A stretch of 64,000 nucleotides of DNA from Streptomyces sp. NBC_01498 (GTDB lineage Bacteria; Actinomycetota; Actinomycetes; Streptomycetales; Streptomycetaceae), in NCBI RefSeq assembly GCF_036327775.1, contig NZ_CP109598.1, positions 5,902,001 through 5,966,000 on the forward strand, in the 5' to 3' direction. Below the pieces are notes generated by a model. That model saw only the letters and a list, made by a program, of their open reading frames with translations. It did not search any database and was not told the DNA's origin. The translations under genes and the position numbers were made by a program. Below, in pieces: positions 26,925-35,700 of the stretch (position 1 is its first letter; the number at the start of each line of letters is the position of its first letter).

Positions 26925-27688
26925 GCGCGCCCCCGCCGGCCCCGCGCCCCCGCGTGCCCGAGGACTACGACCCGGCCGACTTCGAGCCGTTCGCCGTCAC
27001 CGTCGACCTCGCCGTCTTCACCGTCCGCGAGAGCAGCCTGCACGTCCTGCTGGTCGAACGCGGTGAGGAACCCTACCGGGGTCACTGGGCGCTGCCCGGC
27101 GGCTTCGTACGGCCCCGCGAGTCCGCCGGGCAGGCGGCCCGCCGCGAACTCGCCGAGGAGACCGGCCTGTCGCCGGAGACCGCCGCCGGGTTGCGGCCCG
27201 AGCAACTGCGCACGTACAGCGACCCGGACCGGGACCCCCGGATGCGCGTCGTGTCCGTCGCGTACACCGCGCTGCTGCCCGACCTCCCCGAACCGCGCGG
27301 CGGAGGCGACGCCGCGCGGGCCCGCTGGACCCGCTACGACGGCCTCCGCGACCTCGGCCCGCTGGCCTTCGACCACGGCCGGATCCTCGCCGACGGCCGG
27401 GACCGGATCGGCGCCAAGCTCGAATACACCTGCCTGGCCACGGCGTTCTGCCCCCCCGAGTTCACCCTCGGGGAGCTTCAGCAGGTGTACGAGACGGTCT
27501 GGGGTGTCGCGCTGGACCGGCCCAACTTCCGCCGCAAGGTGCTCGGTTCACCCGGATTCGTCGAACCGGTGGACGGCCCGCCGCGCCGCACCGGCGGCCG
27601 GGGCAAACCGGCCGCCCTGCACCGCGCGGGCACCGCCACCGCGCTCCACCCGCCCCTGCTGCGACCGGAAGGACGGACCACCCCATGA
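26921..27688 (+). CDS. nrtR: NrtR-like Nudix-domain transcriptional regulator
   Basis: Predicted ADP-ribose-sensing repressor of NAD metabolism genes. The 255-residue protein has an N-terminal Nudix domain (TVDLAVFTVRESSLHVLLV; Nudix box from Gly61 to Leu83) and a C-terminal winged-helix region (FTLGELQQVYETVWGVALD, then RPNFRRKVLG) that is diagnostic for NrtR. Unlike many family members, which have lost the catalytic pattern, the box here fits GX5EX7REUXEEXGU completely, so some hydrolase activity may remain. Start and stop both overlap neighbours by 4 bases. The palindrome at the pnuC promoter is the likely target. A plain Nudix hydrolase is the alternative, but the C-terminal domain argues against it. 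Confidence 0.85.
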   Translation: MSAPPPAPRPRVPEDYDPADFEPFAVTVDLAVFTVRESSLHVLLVERGEEPYRGHWALPGGFVRPRESAGQAARRELAEETGLSPETAAGLRPEQLRTYSDPDRDPRMRVVSVAYTALLPDLPEPRGGGDAARARWTRYDGLRDLGPLAFDHGRILADGRDRIGAKLEYTCLATAFCPPEFTLGELQQVYETVWGVALDRPNFRRKVLGSPGFVEPVDGPPRRTGGRGKPAALHRAGTATALHPPLLRPEGRTTP

Positions 27689-28707
27689 CCCCGAAGGACC
27701 CGGCCCGCAAACGAGCGGCCACCGGCGCCCTGACCGGGCTCGCGCTCGGCGACGCCCTCGGCTTCCCCACCGAGTTCAACGACGTGCCCGCCATCCTCGC
27801 GAAGTGCGGCCCCTGGCGGGAGATGAACCTGCCGGAGCCCGCGTTCGTCAGCGACGACACACAGCTGACACTCGCACTCGGCCGGGGGCTGCGCACCGCG
27901 ATGGCCCGGGGCCCGCTCGCAGCACCGGGTCTGGCCCCGACGGTGCGCGAGGAGTTCGTGGACTGGTACCACCACCCGGACAACAACCGCGCCCCCGGCG
28001 CGACCTGTCTGGCGGCCTGTGAACTCCTCGACGGCGACCGGCCCTGGCAGCGGGCGAGCCGGATCGGCTCCAAGGGCTGCGGCGCCAACATGCGGGTCGC
28101 GCCCGTCGGCCTCGCACCCGGTCTCAGCCCCGAACAGCGGTCCGGCGCCGCCCAGTTGCAGGCCGCCCTCACCCACGGCCACCCGACCGCCCTCGCCGCC
28201 TCCGACCTCACGGCCCACGCCGTGGGGCTGCTGGCCCGTGGCACCGAACCCCTCGGCCTGGTGGGGCTGTTGCGCTCGTACGCGTACGACAACCGCTCCC
28301 GCTACCGTCACGACTGGCTCGGCGACCTGTGGACCCACAGCCAGGACCCGACCCCCGAACACTTCGCCGAACGGGGCTGGGACGAATGCCTCGCCGTCCT
28401 CGAACGGCTCCGGCGCGCCCTCGCCCACCCGTCCCCCGAGACCGACCCCTGCCTGGCCACCGGCGACGGCTGGATCGCCGAGGAGGCGTTCGCCACCGGA
28501 CTGCACTGCTTCCTGCTCTTCCCCGAGGAGCCCCTCACGGCCCTGCGCCGGGCCGCCTGCACCAAGGGCGACTCCGACTCGATCGCCTGCCTCACGGGCG
28601 CGTTCGCGGGCGCGCACCTCGGCGCGGACGCCTGGCCCGCGGAGTGGACGGACCGGATCGAGTACCGCGAGGAGCTGCTGGAACTGGGTGCGCTCTGGGA
28701 CGCTTGA
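27685..28707 (+). CDS. ADP-ribosylglycohydrolase (ARH/DraG family)
   Basis: Removes ADP-ribose from proteins or nucleic acids, or hydrolyses related ADP-ribosides, using two Mg ions. The 340-residue cytosolic protein has ALTGLALGDALGFPTEF, the metal-binding SDDTQLTLAL, and near the C-terminus KGDSDSIACLTGAFAGA, matching the GD(S/T)D(S/T) ARH motif. The middle IGSKGCGANMRVAPVGL is also typical. The ATG overlaps the nrtR stop (ATGA), making it the fourth gene of a coupled operon. Its presence ties NAD supply to ADP-ribose turnover; the substrate could be mono-ADP-ribosyl protein, modified DNA or RNA ends. Confidence 0.9.
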   Translation: MTPKDPARKRAATGALTGLALGDALGFPTEFNDVPAILAKCGPWREMNLPEPAFVSDDTQLTLALGRGLRTAMARGPLAAPGLAPTVREEFVDWYHHPDNNRAPGATCLAACELLDGDRPWQRASRIGSKGCGANMRVAPVGLAPGLSPEQRSGAAQLQAALTHGHPTALAASDLTAHAVGLLARGTEPLGLVGLLRSYAYDNRSRYRHDWLGDLWTHSQDPTPEHFAERGWDECLAVLERLRRALAHPSPETDPCLATGDGWIAEEAFATGLHCFLLFPEEPLTALRRAACTKGDSDSIACLTGAFAGAHLGADAWPAEWTDRIEYREELLELGALWDA

Positions 28708-28710
28708 TCC

Positions 28711-29604
28711 ATGCGAATGGATGACGAACACCCCGCGTCCGACGGCCCGTTCGGCCTCTCACCCGACGAACCGCCCGCGCGGGACGAGCCCGGCGGGCCG
28801 CCGGCCACGGACGGAACTGCCGGGCCCTCCGGGTGGGCGGAGCGCCTGGAGCGGGCCGGGCTGCCGACGACCGACCTCGGCCCGGCCCTCGCCGAGGAGG
28901 CCGACCCGCTGCTCTTCGCCACCGTCTCCGGCGCCCACCTGTACGGATTCCCCTCCACCGACTCCGACGTCGACCTGCGCGGCGCGCACCTGCTGCCGGT
29001 GACCGAACTCATCGGCCTGCACGAGCCCGACGAGACCCGCTCCCGGACGTGGGACCGCGACGGCGTCGAGATGGACCTGGTCAGCCACGACCTGCGGAAG
29101 TTCGTCCGCATGATGATGCGGCGCAACGGCTATGTCCTGGAGCAGCTGCACTCGCCGCTGGTCGTGCACTCCACCGAGGCGCACCGCGAACTCCTCGCCC
29201 TCGCCCCCGGCGTCCTCACCGGCCACCACGCCCACCACTACCGGGGATTCGCCGCCACCCAGTGGCGGCTGTTCGAGAAGACCGGTGAACTCAAGCCGCT
29301 GCTCTACACGTTCCGGGCGCTGCTGACCGGCGTCCACCTGATGCGCAGCGGCGAGGTGCAGGCCCATCTGCCCACCCTGCTCGCCGAGGTGAGCGCGCCC
29401 GACTATCTGCCCGAGCTGATCGAGGCGAAGGCCGAGGCCGAACACGGCGCGGCGACGGGCCTCGCCCCCGCCCGCCTCCAGAGCGACGTGGACGCCCTCC
29501 ACGAGGTCCTGGCGGAGGCCCGGAACCGCACCCGGCTACCCGACTCCCCGGCCGGGTACGAGGCGCTGCACGACCTGGTCGTCCGCACCCGTCTGGAGCG
29601 CTGA
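28711..29604 (+). CDS. Pol-beta-superfamily nucleotidyltransferase (RlaP/YcgL-like)
   Basis: A 297-residue predicted nucleotidyltransferase. After a 60-residue disordered acidic start, the catalytic motif is FATVSGAHLYGFPSTDSDVD (GS-type loop with two Asp), then EMDLVSHDLRKFVRMMMRRN and LEQLHSPLVV, typical of the family I know as COG3541/PF10127, proposed for RNA repair. The C-terminal half is helical. ATG 28711 starts 3 bases after the ARH stop, so it is the fifth gene of the operon; ribosome site weak. Its 3' end overlaps a minus-strand paralogue by 69 bases. The substrate is unknown. Confidence 0.82.
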   Translation: MRMDDEHPASDGPFGLSPDEPPARDEPGGPPATDGTAGPSGWAERLERAGLPTTDLGPALAEEADPLLFATVSGAHLYGFPSTDSDVDLRGAHLLPVTELIGLHEPDETRSRTWDRDGVEMDLVSHDLRKFVRMMMRRNGYVLEQLHSPLVVHSTEAHRELLALAPGVLTGHHAHHYRGFAATQWRLFEKTGELKPLLYTFRALLTGVHLMRSGEVQAHLPTLLAEVSAPDYLPELIEAKAEAEHGAATGLAPARLQSDVDALHEVLAEARNRTRLPDSPAGYEALHDLVVRTRLER

Positions 29605-30273
29605 CGCCCGCCGTACGCGGATCACGAAGTCCTCCACCCGCGCCCGGTCCGGCTCGGCGGGCAGCGGGGAGCCGGCGAGCGCGGCGTCCGCCTCCTCACC
29701 GAGCCGGTTCATCCGCCGCGCCACCTCCGCCCACGGCACCTCGCCGCGCTTCACCGCCAGCAGCGGCTCGCGCCCGGCGCCCGCGTCGATCACCAGCCGT
29801 CCCGTACGCAGCAGATCACGGCAGGCGGCGAGCAGCCGCAGCAGATGCATGGCGTGCTTCCAGCGGGGCGCGCCGTGCTGCCGGACGTCCGCCTCCAGTT
29901 TCCTCCGCCGGCCGATCGCGTAGCGCACGAACGTCCCGTGGGCCGCACGGGAGAGGAACGCGTCGCGCAGGGCGAGGAGTTCACGGCCGGTGTCGTCCAC
30001 GTACTCGACCAGCGGCGAGTGCAGACATTCGAGGACATTGGGATTGCTGCGCAGCGCCAGCAGACAGAACCGTTCCAGTTCCCAGGAGAACTGCTCCTCG
30101 GCCGGCCCGTCGACATGGGCCGGGGGCTTCTCGAAGGCCCAGAAGAGCGGGGTGGGCGCCCGGAACACCCCCCGGCGGTCGGTGTCGCTGTCCTCGGTCG
30201 CCAGGCCGAACGCGCGGGAGCCCATGACGCACGCGTAGACGGTGTGGTCGCGAACGAGCTCCTCGGGTGTCAT
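29536..30273 (-). CDS. Second Pol-beta-superfamily nucleotidyltransferase (paralogue)
   Basis: A 245-residue paralogue of the gene at 28711: YACVMGSRAFGLATEDSDTD carries the same G-S-x-D-x-D catalytic arrangement, and VLECLHSPLVEYVDDTGREL aligns with VLEQLHSPLVVHSTEAHREL of the neighbour. It lacks the disordered N-terminus. The end of the frame (stop at 29538) lies inside the 3' end of the plus-strand gene. Start ATG 30273 was chosen because MTPEELV begins a natural helix; a GTG at 30279 is possible. Only 169 bases separate its start from aroH on the other strand. A role in RNA end repair or tRNA-like nucleotide addition is inference from family. Confidence 0.82.
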   Translation of the reverse strand: MTPEELVRDHTVYACVMGSRAFGLATEDSDTDRRGVFRAPTPLFWAFEKPPAHVDGPAEEQFSWELERFCLLALRSNPNVLECLHSPLVEYVDDTGRELLALRDAFLSRAAHGTFVRYAIGRRRKLEADVRQHGAPRWKHAMHLLRLLAACRDLLRTGRLVIDAGAGREPLLAVKRGEVPWAEVARRMNRLGEEADAALAGSPLPAEPDRARVEDFVIRVRRASALQTGADDQVVQRLVPGRGVG

Positions 30274-30442
30274 GCGCACGGAGATTACGGCAGCCGGCTC
30301 CCCGGCCCGCTGACCGGCCCCGTAACCCTCTCCGCGCCCCGTCCCGCCGTCTCGCGCCACGGGCGCCCCACCCGCACCGCCGTCCGGCTGTCTAACCTGG
30401 GGAGACCACACGATCACTGAGCGGGACGAGGAGCGAAACGAC

Positions 30443-30805
30443 GTGCCGGTACGAGCTGTCCGAGGGGCCGTCCAGCTGGAGCGGGACGAAAGGGGACACA
30501 TGAACGAACAGGTCGCGCTGCTGCTCTCCGCCATCCTGGAGCGCAACGGCCTCACGGGGGACGACCTGATCAGCATCTGGTTCACCGCCACCCCCGATCT
30601 GCACAGCGACTTCCCGGCCGCCGCCGCGCGCGGCCTCGGTATCGTCGACGTCCCGCTCATCTGCGCCCAGGAGCTGGACATCGCCGGTGCCATGCCGCGC
30701 GTCGTCCGGATCCTCGCCCACATCGAGTCCGACCGCCCCCGGACCGACATCGCCCACGTGTACCTCGGTGCCGCGGGGGCCCTTCGCAAGGACATCGCCC
30801 AGTGA
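30443..30805 (+). CDS. aroH: Chorismate mutase, AroH type
   Basis: Converts chorismate to prephenate. The 120-residue protein fits the trimeric pseudo-alpha/beta-barrel AroH class, not the helical AroQ class: VRAVRGAVQLERDERGHM, TGDDLISIWFTATPDLHSDF and VPLICAQELDIAGAMPRVVR, the last containing the conserved region around the catalytic Glu and Arg. GTG 30443 is preceded by GAGGAG. The stop overlaps the tyrA GTG (GTGA), so mutase and dehydrogenase are made together for tyrosine synthesis. Confidence 0.93.
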   Translation: MPVRAVRGAVQLERDERGHMNEQVALLLSAILERNGLTGDDLISIWFTATPDLHSDFPAAAARGLGIVDVPLICAQELDIAGAMPRVVRILAHIESDRPRTDIAHVYLGAAGALRKDIAQ

Positions 30806-31887
30806 GAACCGCGCTCGTGATCGGCACCGGCCTCATCGGCACCTCAGCCGCCCTGACCCTCGCCGGACGCGGCGTCACCGTCCACCTCGTGGACCAGGAC
30901 CCGGACCGGGCCCGGACGGCCGCCGCGCTCGGCGCGGGCACCGAGGAGCCGCCGGCCGGGCCCGTCGACCTCGCGATCGTCGCCGTGCCGCCCGCGTACA
31001 CCGCCACCATGCTCGCCGCGGCCATGCGCGCCCGCAGCGCGCGGGGCTACCTGGACGTGGCCAGCGTCAAGGGCGGCCCCCGGCGCGAGCTGGAGGCACT
31101 GGACCTGGACCTCGGCACGTACATAGGGACACATCCGATGGCGGGCAAGGAGAGCTCCGGGCCGCTCGCCGCGACCGCCGACCTCTTCGAGGGCCGCCCC
31201 TGGGTGCTCACACCCACGCCCGGTACCGACACCGAGGTGCTGAACCTCGCCCTCGAACTGGTCGCGCTCTGCCGCGCGGTGCCGGTCGTCATGGACGCCG
31301 ACGCCCACGACCGGGCGGTCGCCCTCGTCTCGCACACCCCGCAGCTGATCTCCTCGATGGTCGCCGCCCGCCTGGAGGACGCCGACGAGACAGCCGTACG
31401 GCTCTGCGGCCAGGGCATCCGCGACGTCACCCGCATCGCCGCCTCCGACCCCCGGATGTGGGTCGAGATCCTGACCGCCAACCCCGGACCGGTCGCCGAC
31501 GTCCTCGCGGGCGTCGCCCTCGACCTCGGCGACACCGTCGAGGCGCTGCGCGCGCTCCAGTCCGCCGACGAGGCCGAACGGCGCGGCGGCGCCAAGGGCA
31601 TCGAGGACGTCCTGCGGCGGGGCAACGCGGGCCGGGTGCGGGTACCGGGCAAGCACGGCGCTGCGCCCGCGTCGTACGAGACCGTGTCCGTCCTGATCAG
31701 CGACCGGCCCGGCGAACTGGCCCGGATCTTCGCGGACGCCGGGAGCGCGGCGGTCAACGTCGAGGACGTCCGGATCGAGCACGCCACCGGGCAGGAGGCG
31801 GGCCTGGTCCAGCTGATGGTGGAGCCCTCGGCGGCGCCCGTGCTGAGCCTGGCACTGCGCGAGCGGGGCTGGTCGATCCGCCACTGA
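30802..31887 (+). CDS. tyrA: Prephenate dehydrogenase with ACT domain
   Basis: Oxidises prephenate to 4-hydroxyphenylpyruvate for tyrosine synthesis. The 361-residue protein has the Rossmann motif VIGTGLIGTS at residues 6-15, IAIVAVPP-like region, THPMAGKESSG (catalytic and prephenate-binding segment) and VSHTPQLISSMVA. The last 75 residues form an ACT domain (VSVLISDRPGELARIFADAG), which usually gives tyrosine feedback control. Start overlaps aroH. After the stop come 261 bases with a short G-rich repeat, then cmk, whose linkage to tyrA is conserved in actinobacteria. Confidence 0.95.
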   Translation: MRTALVIGTGLIGTSAALTLAGRGVTVHLVDQDPDRARTAAALGAGTEEPPAGPVDLAIVAVPPAYTATMLAAAMRARSARGYLDVASVKGGPRRELEALDLDLGTYIGTHPMAGKESSGPLAATADLFEGRPWVLTPTPGTDTEVLNLALELVALCRAVPVVMDADAHDRAVALVSHTPQLISSMVAARLEDADETAVRLCGQGIRDVTRIAASDPRMWVEILTANPGPVADVLAGVALDLGDTVEALRALQSADEAERRGGAKGIEDVLRRGNAGRVRVPGKHGAAPASYETVSVLISDRPGELARIFADAGSAAVNVEDVRIEHATGQEAGLVQLMVEPSAAPVLSLALRERGWSIRH

Positions 31888-31906
31888 GGGGCGCCGGGGG
31901 CCCGGC

Positions 31907-31950
31907 GGGGGCCCGGCGGTGGAGGGGCGGGGGCCCGGCGGTGGAGGGGC
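31907..31950 (+). repeat. Two perfect 22-bp G-rich repeats
   Basis: Two identical tandem 22-bp units (31907-31928, 31929-31950) just after tyrA, with a partial unit before. The rest of the 261-base gap to cmk holds a lower-GC patch around 32020 (TAACCTTAGT) that could be a -10 region, but no convincing -35. Confidence 0.8.
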
Positions 31951-32148
31951 GCGGAGCCGCCGTACGAACAGGTGAGCGGGCCGCTTTCGCGGGGGTGTGA
32001 GGGACGGTCCCAGCACTCGGTAACCTTAGTGCGGGGGCGTACTGACGTCTGGGCGTCCGGAGACGACCCCCCGAACGTCCCGAGACCGCCGCGCGAACGC
32101 CGCCGCGTACGACTCCGCGCCCCGTGAACCAGGAAGGTGTCCGCCCCC

Positions 32149-32862
32149 GTGGAAACCGCTGCAACCGCCGCCAGGACCGCCCCGGCCGCCGTGATCGTCG
32201 CCATCGACGGGCCCGCGGGCACCGGCAAGTCGAGCACGTCCCGGGCCGTGGCCACCCAGCTCGGGCTGAGCTATCTGGACACCGGCGCGCAGTACCGGGC
32301 GATCACCTGGTGGATGATCAGCAACGGTGTCGACGTCCAGGACCCCGCCGCCGTCGCCACGGCGGCCCACAAGCCGGTCATCGTCTCCGGCACCGACGCG
32401 GCCGACCCCACCATCACCGTCGACGGCGCGGACGCCTCCGGCCCCATCCGTACGCAGGAGGTCACCGCCAAGGTCAGCGCGGTCAGCGCGGTCCCCGAGG
32501 TACGGGCCGTCATCACCGCGCTCCAGCGCTCCATCGCCGCCGGGGCCCTGACGGGCATCGTCGTCGAGGGCCGGGACATCGGCACGACCGTCCTGCCCGA
32601 CGCCGACCTCAAGGTCTTCCTCACGGCGTCGCCCGAGGCGCGCGCCGCGCGGCGCAGCGGCGAACTGAAGGGCAAGGAGGCCGCGGACCTCGCCGCCACC
32701 AGGGACGCGCTGGTCAAGCGGGACGCGATCGACTCCAGCCGGAAGGCGTCCCCGCTCGCCAAGGCGGCCGACGCCGTCGAGGTGGACACCACCGACCTCA
32801 CGCTCCAGCAGGTCATCGAGTGCGTCGTCACCCTGGTCGAGGAGAAGCGGGCGGCTCGGTGA
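32149..32862 (+). CDS. cmk: Cytidylate kinase
   Basis: Phosphorylates CMP/dCMP in nucleotide recycling. The 237-residue protein has the P-loop IDGPAGTGKSSTS at about residue 21, SYLDTGAQYRA, the CMP-specific insert region and IVVEGRDIGTTVLPDADLKV, followed by the lid RAARRSGELKG. GTG 32149 lies 11 bases after AGGAAGG; GTG 32137, in the same frame, overlaps that ribosome site and is less likely. The stop overlaps the acyltransferase start (GTGA). The tyrA-cmk-plsC-der order is a known actinobacterial group. Confidence 0.95.
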   Translation: METAATAARTAPAAVIVAIDGPAGTGKSSTSRAVATQLGLSYLDTGAQYRAITWWMISNGVDVQDPAAVATAAHKPVIVSGTDAADPTITVDGADASGPIRTQEVTAKVSAVSAVPEVRAVITALQRSIAAGALTGIVVEGRDIGTTVLPDADLKVFLTASPEARAARRSGELKGKEAADLAATRDALVKRDAIDSSRKASPLAKAADAVEVDTTDLTLQQVIECVVTLVEEKRAAR

Positions 32863-33548
32863 GCACACCGTCCCACCCCGCCGGCGGCGCCCCCGGCAAG
32901 GGTGACCCGTCCGCCAGGGGCGCGGCCGTCGGCCGCCGTATCGGCATCGGGCTCATGTACGGCCTGTGGAAGCCACGGGTGCTCGGCGCCTGGCGGGTCC
33001 CGGCGGCCGGACCGGTGATCCTGGCCGTCAACCACTCGCACAACATCGACGGGCCGATGCTGATGGGCACCGCGCCCCGGCCCGTCCACTTCCTGATCAA
33101 GAAGGAAGCCTTCATCGGTCCGCTCGACCCGTTCCTGCTGTCCATCGGACAGCTGAAGGTGGACCGTACGACCACCGACCGGGCCGCCGTCACCGACGCG
33201 CTCGGGGTGCTCCGGCGCGGCGGAGTCCTGGGGATCTTCCCCGAGGGCAGCAGGGGAGAGGGCGACTTCGCCTCCCTGCGGTCCGGGCTCGCCTACTTCG
33301 CCGTACGCACCGGGGCGCCGATCGTCCCGGTGGCGGTGCTCGGCAGCACGGAGCGGCGCGGGCGGCTGATACCGGCCCTGCCACCGCTGCGCGGCCGTGT
33401 CGACGTCGTCTTCGGCGACGCGTTCGCGGCGGGGGAGCCCGGCGGCCGGCGCACCCGGCAGGCGATGGACGACGCCACGCTGCGGATCCAGAAGCGGCTG
33501 ACCGCCCACCTGGACGACGCCCGACGCCTCACCGGGCGCCGGGCCTGA
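32859..33548 (+). CDS. PlsC-like 1-acylglycerol-3-phosphate acyltransferase
   Basis: Membrane-associated acyltransferase, probably in phospholipid synthesis. The 229-residue protein has the acceptor/catalytic motif NHSHNIDGPM (NHX4D), KKEAFIGPLDPF, IGQLKVDR and FPEGSRGEG, the four conserved PlsC blocks in order, and IVPVAVLGS. The N-terminal 28 residues are flexible. No clear transmembrane segment is present, as in other short actinobacterial copies. GTG 32859 overlaps cmk. Exact acyl acceptor is not determined; the gene should not be taken as the only PlsC of the cell. Confidence 0.88.
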   Translation: MSTPSHPAGGAPGKGDPSARGAAVGRRIGIGLMYGLWKPRVLGAWRVPAAGPVILAVNHSHNIDGPMLMGTAPRPVHFLIKKEAFIGPLDPFLLSIGQLKVDRTTTDRAAVTDALGVLRRGGVLGIFPEGSRGEGDFASLRSGLAYFAVRTGAPIVPVAVLGSTERRGRLIPALPPLRGRVDVVFGDAFAAGEPGGRRTRQAMDDATLRIQKRLTAHLDDARRLTGRRA

Positions 33549-33607
33549 CTTGAGTAGTGCGCCGCCCCGCGCGGCGCACCGATCACGACGAACGAGGTAC
33601 GGACTTC

Positions 33608-35068
33608 ATGAACGACCACATTCACTCCGGCGACGAGCACGGAGAGCTTGGCGACGCCGAGTACTCGGAGTTCATGGAGCTCGCCGCCCACGAAGGCTTC
33701 GACCCCGAGGAGATCGAGGGCGCGATCGACGAGGCGGGCCACGGCCCGCTGCCCGTCCTCGCGGTCGTCGGCCGCCCCAATGTCGGCAAGTCGACCTTGG
33801 TGAACCGCATCATCGGCCGCCGCGAGGCCGTCGTCCAGGACAAGCCCGGAGTCACCCGCGACCGCGTCACCTACGAGGCCGAATGGGCCGGCCGCCGCTT
33901 CAAGGTGGTCGACACCGGCGGCTGGGAGCAGGACGTCCTCGGTCTCGACGCGTCCGTCGCCGCCCAGGCCGAGTACGCGATCGAGACCGCCGACGCGGTC
34001 GTCTTCGTCGTGGACTCCACCGTCGGCGCGACCGACACCGACGAGGCCGTCGTCAAGCTGCTGCGCCGCGCGGGCAAGCCCGTCGTGCTCTGCGCCAACA
34101 AGGTCGACGGCCAGAGCGGCGAGGCCGACGCCACCGCCCTCTGGTCCCTCGGGCTCGGCGAACCGCACCCGGTGTCCTCGCTGCACGGCCGGGGTACGGG
34201 CGACATGCTCGACGCCGTCCTCGAAGCGCTGCCCGAGGCCCCGGCGCAGACCTTCGGCGCGGCTGTCGGCGGCCCGCGCCGCGTCGCGCTGATCGGGCGT
34301 CCGAACGTCGGCAAGTCCTCGCTGCTCAACAAGGTCGCGGGCGAGGAGCGCGTCGTCGTCAACGAGGTCGCGGGCACCACCCGTGACCCGGTGGACGAGC
34401 TGATCGAACTCGGCGGCAAGGTCTGGAAGTTCGTGGACACCGCGGGCATCCGGCGCCGCGTCCACCTCCAGGAGGGCGCCGACTACTACGCCTCGCTCCG
34501 CACGGCCGCGGCCGTGGAGAAGGCCGAGGTCGCCGTCGTCCTGATCGACACCGGCGAGTCCATCAGCGTCCAGGACCAGCGCATCATCACCATGGCCGTC
34601 GACGCGGGCCGCGCCCTCGTCGTCGCCTTCAACAAGTGGGACACCCTCGACGAGGAGCGCCGCTACTACCTGGAGCGGGAGATCGAGACGGAGCTGGCGC
34701 AGATCGCCTGGGCGCCCCGCGTCAACGTCTCGGCCCGCACCGGCCGCCACATGGAGCGCCTGGTCCCGGCGATCGAGACCGCGCTGGAGGGCTGGGAGAC
34801 CCGGGTGCCGACGGGCAGGCTCAACGCCTTCCTCGGCGAACTCGTCGCCGGCCACCCGCACCCGATCCGCGGCGGCAAGCAGCCGCGCATCCTGTTCGGT
34901 ACGCAGGCGGGCACCCGGCCGCCCCGGTTCGTGCTCTTCGCGTCCGGCTTCATCGAGGCGGGCTACCGGCGGTTCGTGGAGCGCAGGCTCCGCGAGGAGT
35001 TCGGTTTCGAGGGCACGCCGATCCACATCTCGGTGCGGGTGCGGGAGAAGCGCGGCCGCAAGAAGTGA
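33608..35068 (+). CDS. der: Ribosome biogenesis GTPase Der (EngA)
   Basis: Double-GTPase needed for 50S subunit assembly. The 486-residue protein has a 50-residue acidic N-terminal extension typical of actinobacteria, the first G domain ([22 protein letters not shown]), the second ([23 protein letters not shown]) and a C-terminal KH-like domain ending in [18 protein letters not shown] 33608 was chosen since the frame upstream is plsC 3' overlap; a GAGG element lies about 10 bases before it. A very strong terminator follows at 35089, ending the aroH-der gene run. Confidence 0.96.
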   Translation: MNDHIHSGDEHGELGDAEYSEFMELAAHEGFDPEEIEGAIDEAGHGPLPVLAVVGRPNVGKSTLVNRIIGRREAVVQDKPGVTRDRVTYEAEWAGRRFKVVDTGGWEQDVLGLDASVAAQAEYAIETADAVVFVVDSTVGATDTDEAVVKLLRRAGKPVVLCANKVDGQSGEADATALWSLGLGEPHPVSSLHGRGTGDMLDAVLEALPEAPAQTFGAAVGGPRRVALIGRPNVGKSSLLNKVAGEERVVVNEVAGTTRDPVDELIELGGKVWKFVDTAGIRRRVHLQEGADYYASLRTAAAVEKAEVAVVLIDTGESISVQDQRIITMAVDAGRALVVAFNKWDTLDEERRYYLEREIETELAQIAWAPRVNVSARTGRHMERLVPAIETALEGWETRVPTGRLNAFLGELVAGHPHPIRGGKQPRILFGTQAGTRPPRFVLFASGFIEAGYRRFVERRLREEFGFEGTPIHISVRVREKRGRKK

Positions 35069-35088
35069 CCGGCGGCGGATGACGTACG

Positions 35089-35135
35089 ACGCCGGTGGGC
35101 CGGCGCGGATCCTGTCCGCGCCGGCCCACCGGCGT
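35089..35135 (+). terminator. der terminator, 21-bp perfect stem
   Basis: A 21-bp perfect stem (35089-35109 with 35115-35135) with loop TCCTG, starting 21 bases after the der stop and followed by TCTC. It may act on both strands, since a minus-strand gene ends at 35218. Confidence 0.85.
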
Positions 35136-35217
35136 TCTCGCCCCGCACGTGTGCGGTGCCGTACGTCCCGGGCCCCGGCTCGTCCGGCCCGGGTGTGCCC
35201 GTTCCCCGTACGCGGGG

Positions 35218-35700
35218 TCAGTGGCCCCGTCGGGGTGCCGGGGGCAGGGCCATCTGCGGGCGGCCCGCCGGATACTGCCGGCCGCTTCCCCACGTCCCGG
35301 TGAACGAGGACGGGTCGGCGTGCGACGGCGACGCGTGCTTCCCCGTGCCGAAGGCCGTGAAGCCCAGGTTCTCCTCCCCGCTCCGGTCGAACGGCAGGGT
35401 CCTGAACGACCGCAGATACTCGGAGTACAGCGCGTCGAAGATCGGCGTGGCCGAATACCCGGACGCGTACCCGGCCGGAGGGTCCTGGGCCGGGCGCATC
35501 GCCGGGACCTGGGGCTGGTACTGCTGACGTGAACGGTCGTATGAGTGCACGTAGGTGCCAACGACCCCGTCCTCCGTCGGATGCGGCCCGACCGGCGAAA
35601 ATGCTGGTCGCGAGGGGTGGGCGGGGACACCCCCGGCAGCGTGCCGGCCCGGTTCCCCGGGGAGCCGCGCCCCCGAGGGGGCGTGGGCGTCGTCCGTCAC
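35218..35700 (-). CDS. Hypothetical protein with Tyr/Pro-rich C-terminus
   Basis: A 160-residue protein I cannot name. The first 50 residues are Pro/Ala/Gly-rich; the centre (YVHSYDRSRQQYQPQVPAM) is Tyr/Gln-rich; then comes a likely helix ATPIFDALYSEYLRSFRTLP and LGFTAFGTGKH. No membrane segment or signal is seen. GTG 35700 overlaps the stop of the upstream minus-strand gene (GTGA), so the pair is coupled. Small Tyr/Pro-rich proteins with an IFDALYSEY-like block are, to my memory, Streptomyces-specific hypotheticals. Function unknown. Confidence 0.65.
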   Translation of the reverse strand: MTDDAHAPSGARLPGEPGRHAAGGVPAHPSRPAFSPVGPHPTEDGVVGTYVHSYDRSRQQYQPQVPAMRPAQDPPAGYASGYSATPIFDALYSEYLRSFRTLPFDRSGEENLGFTAFGTGKHASPSHADPSSFTGTWGSGRQYPAGRPQMALPPAPRRGH

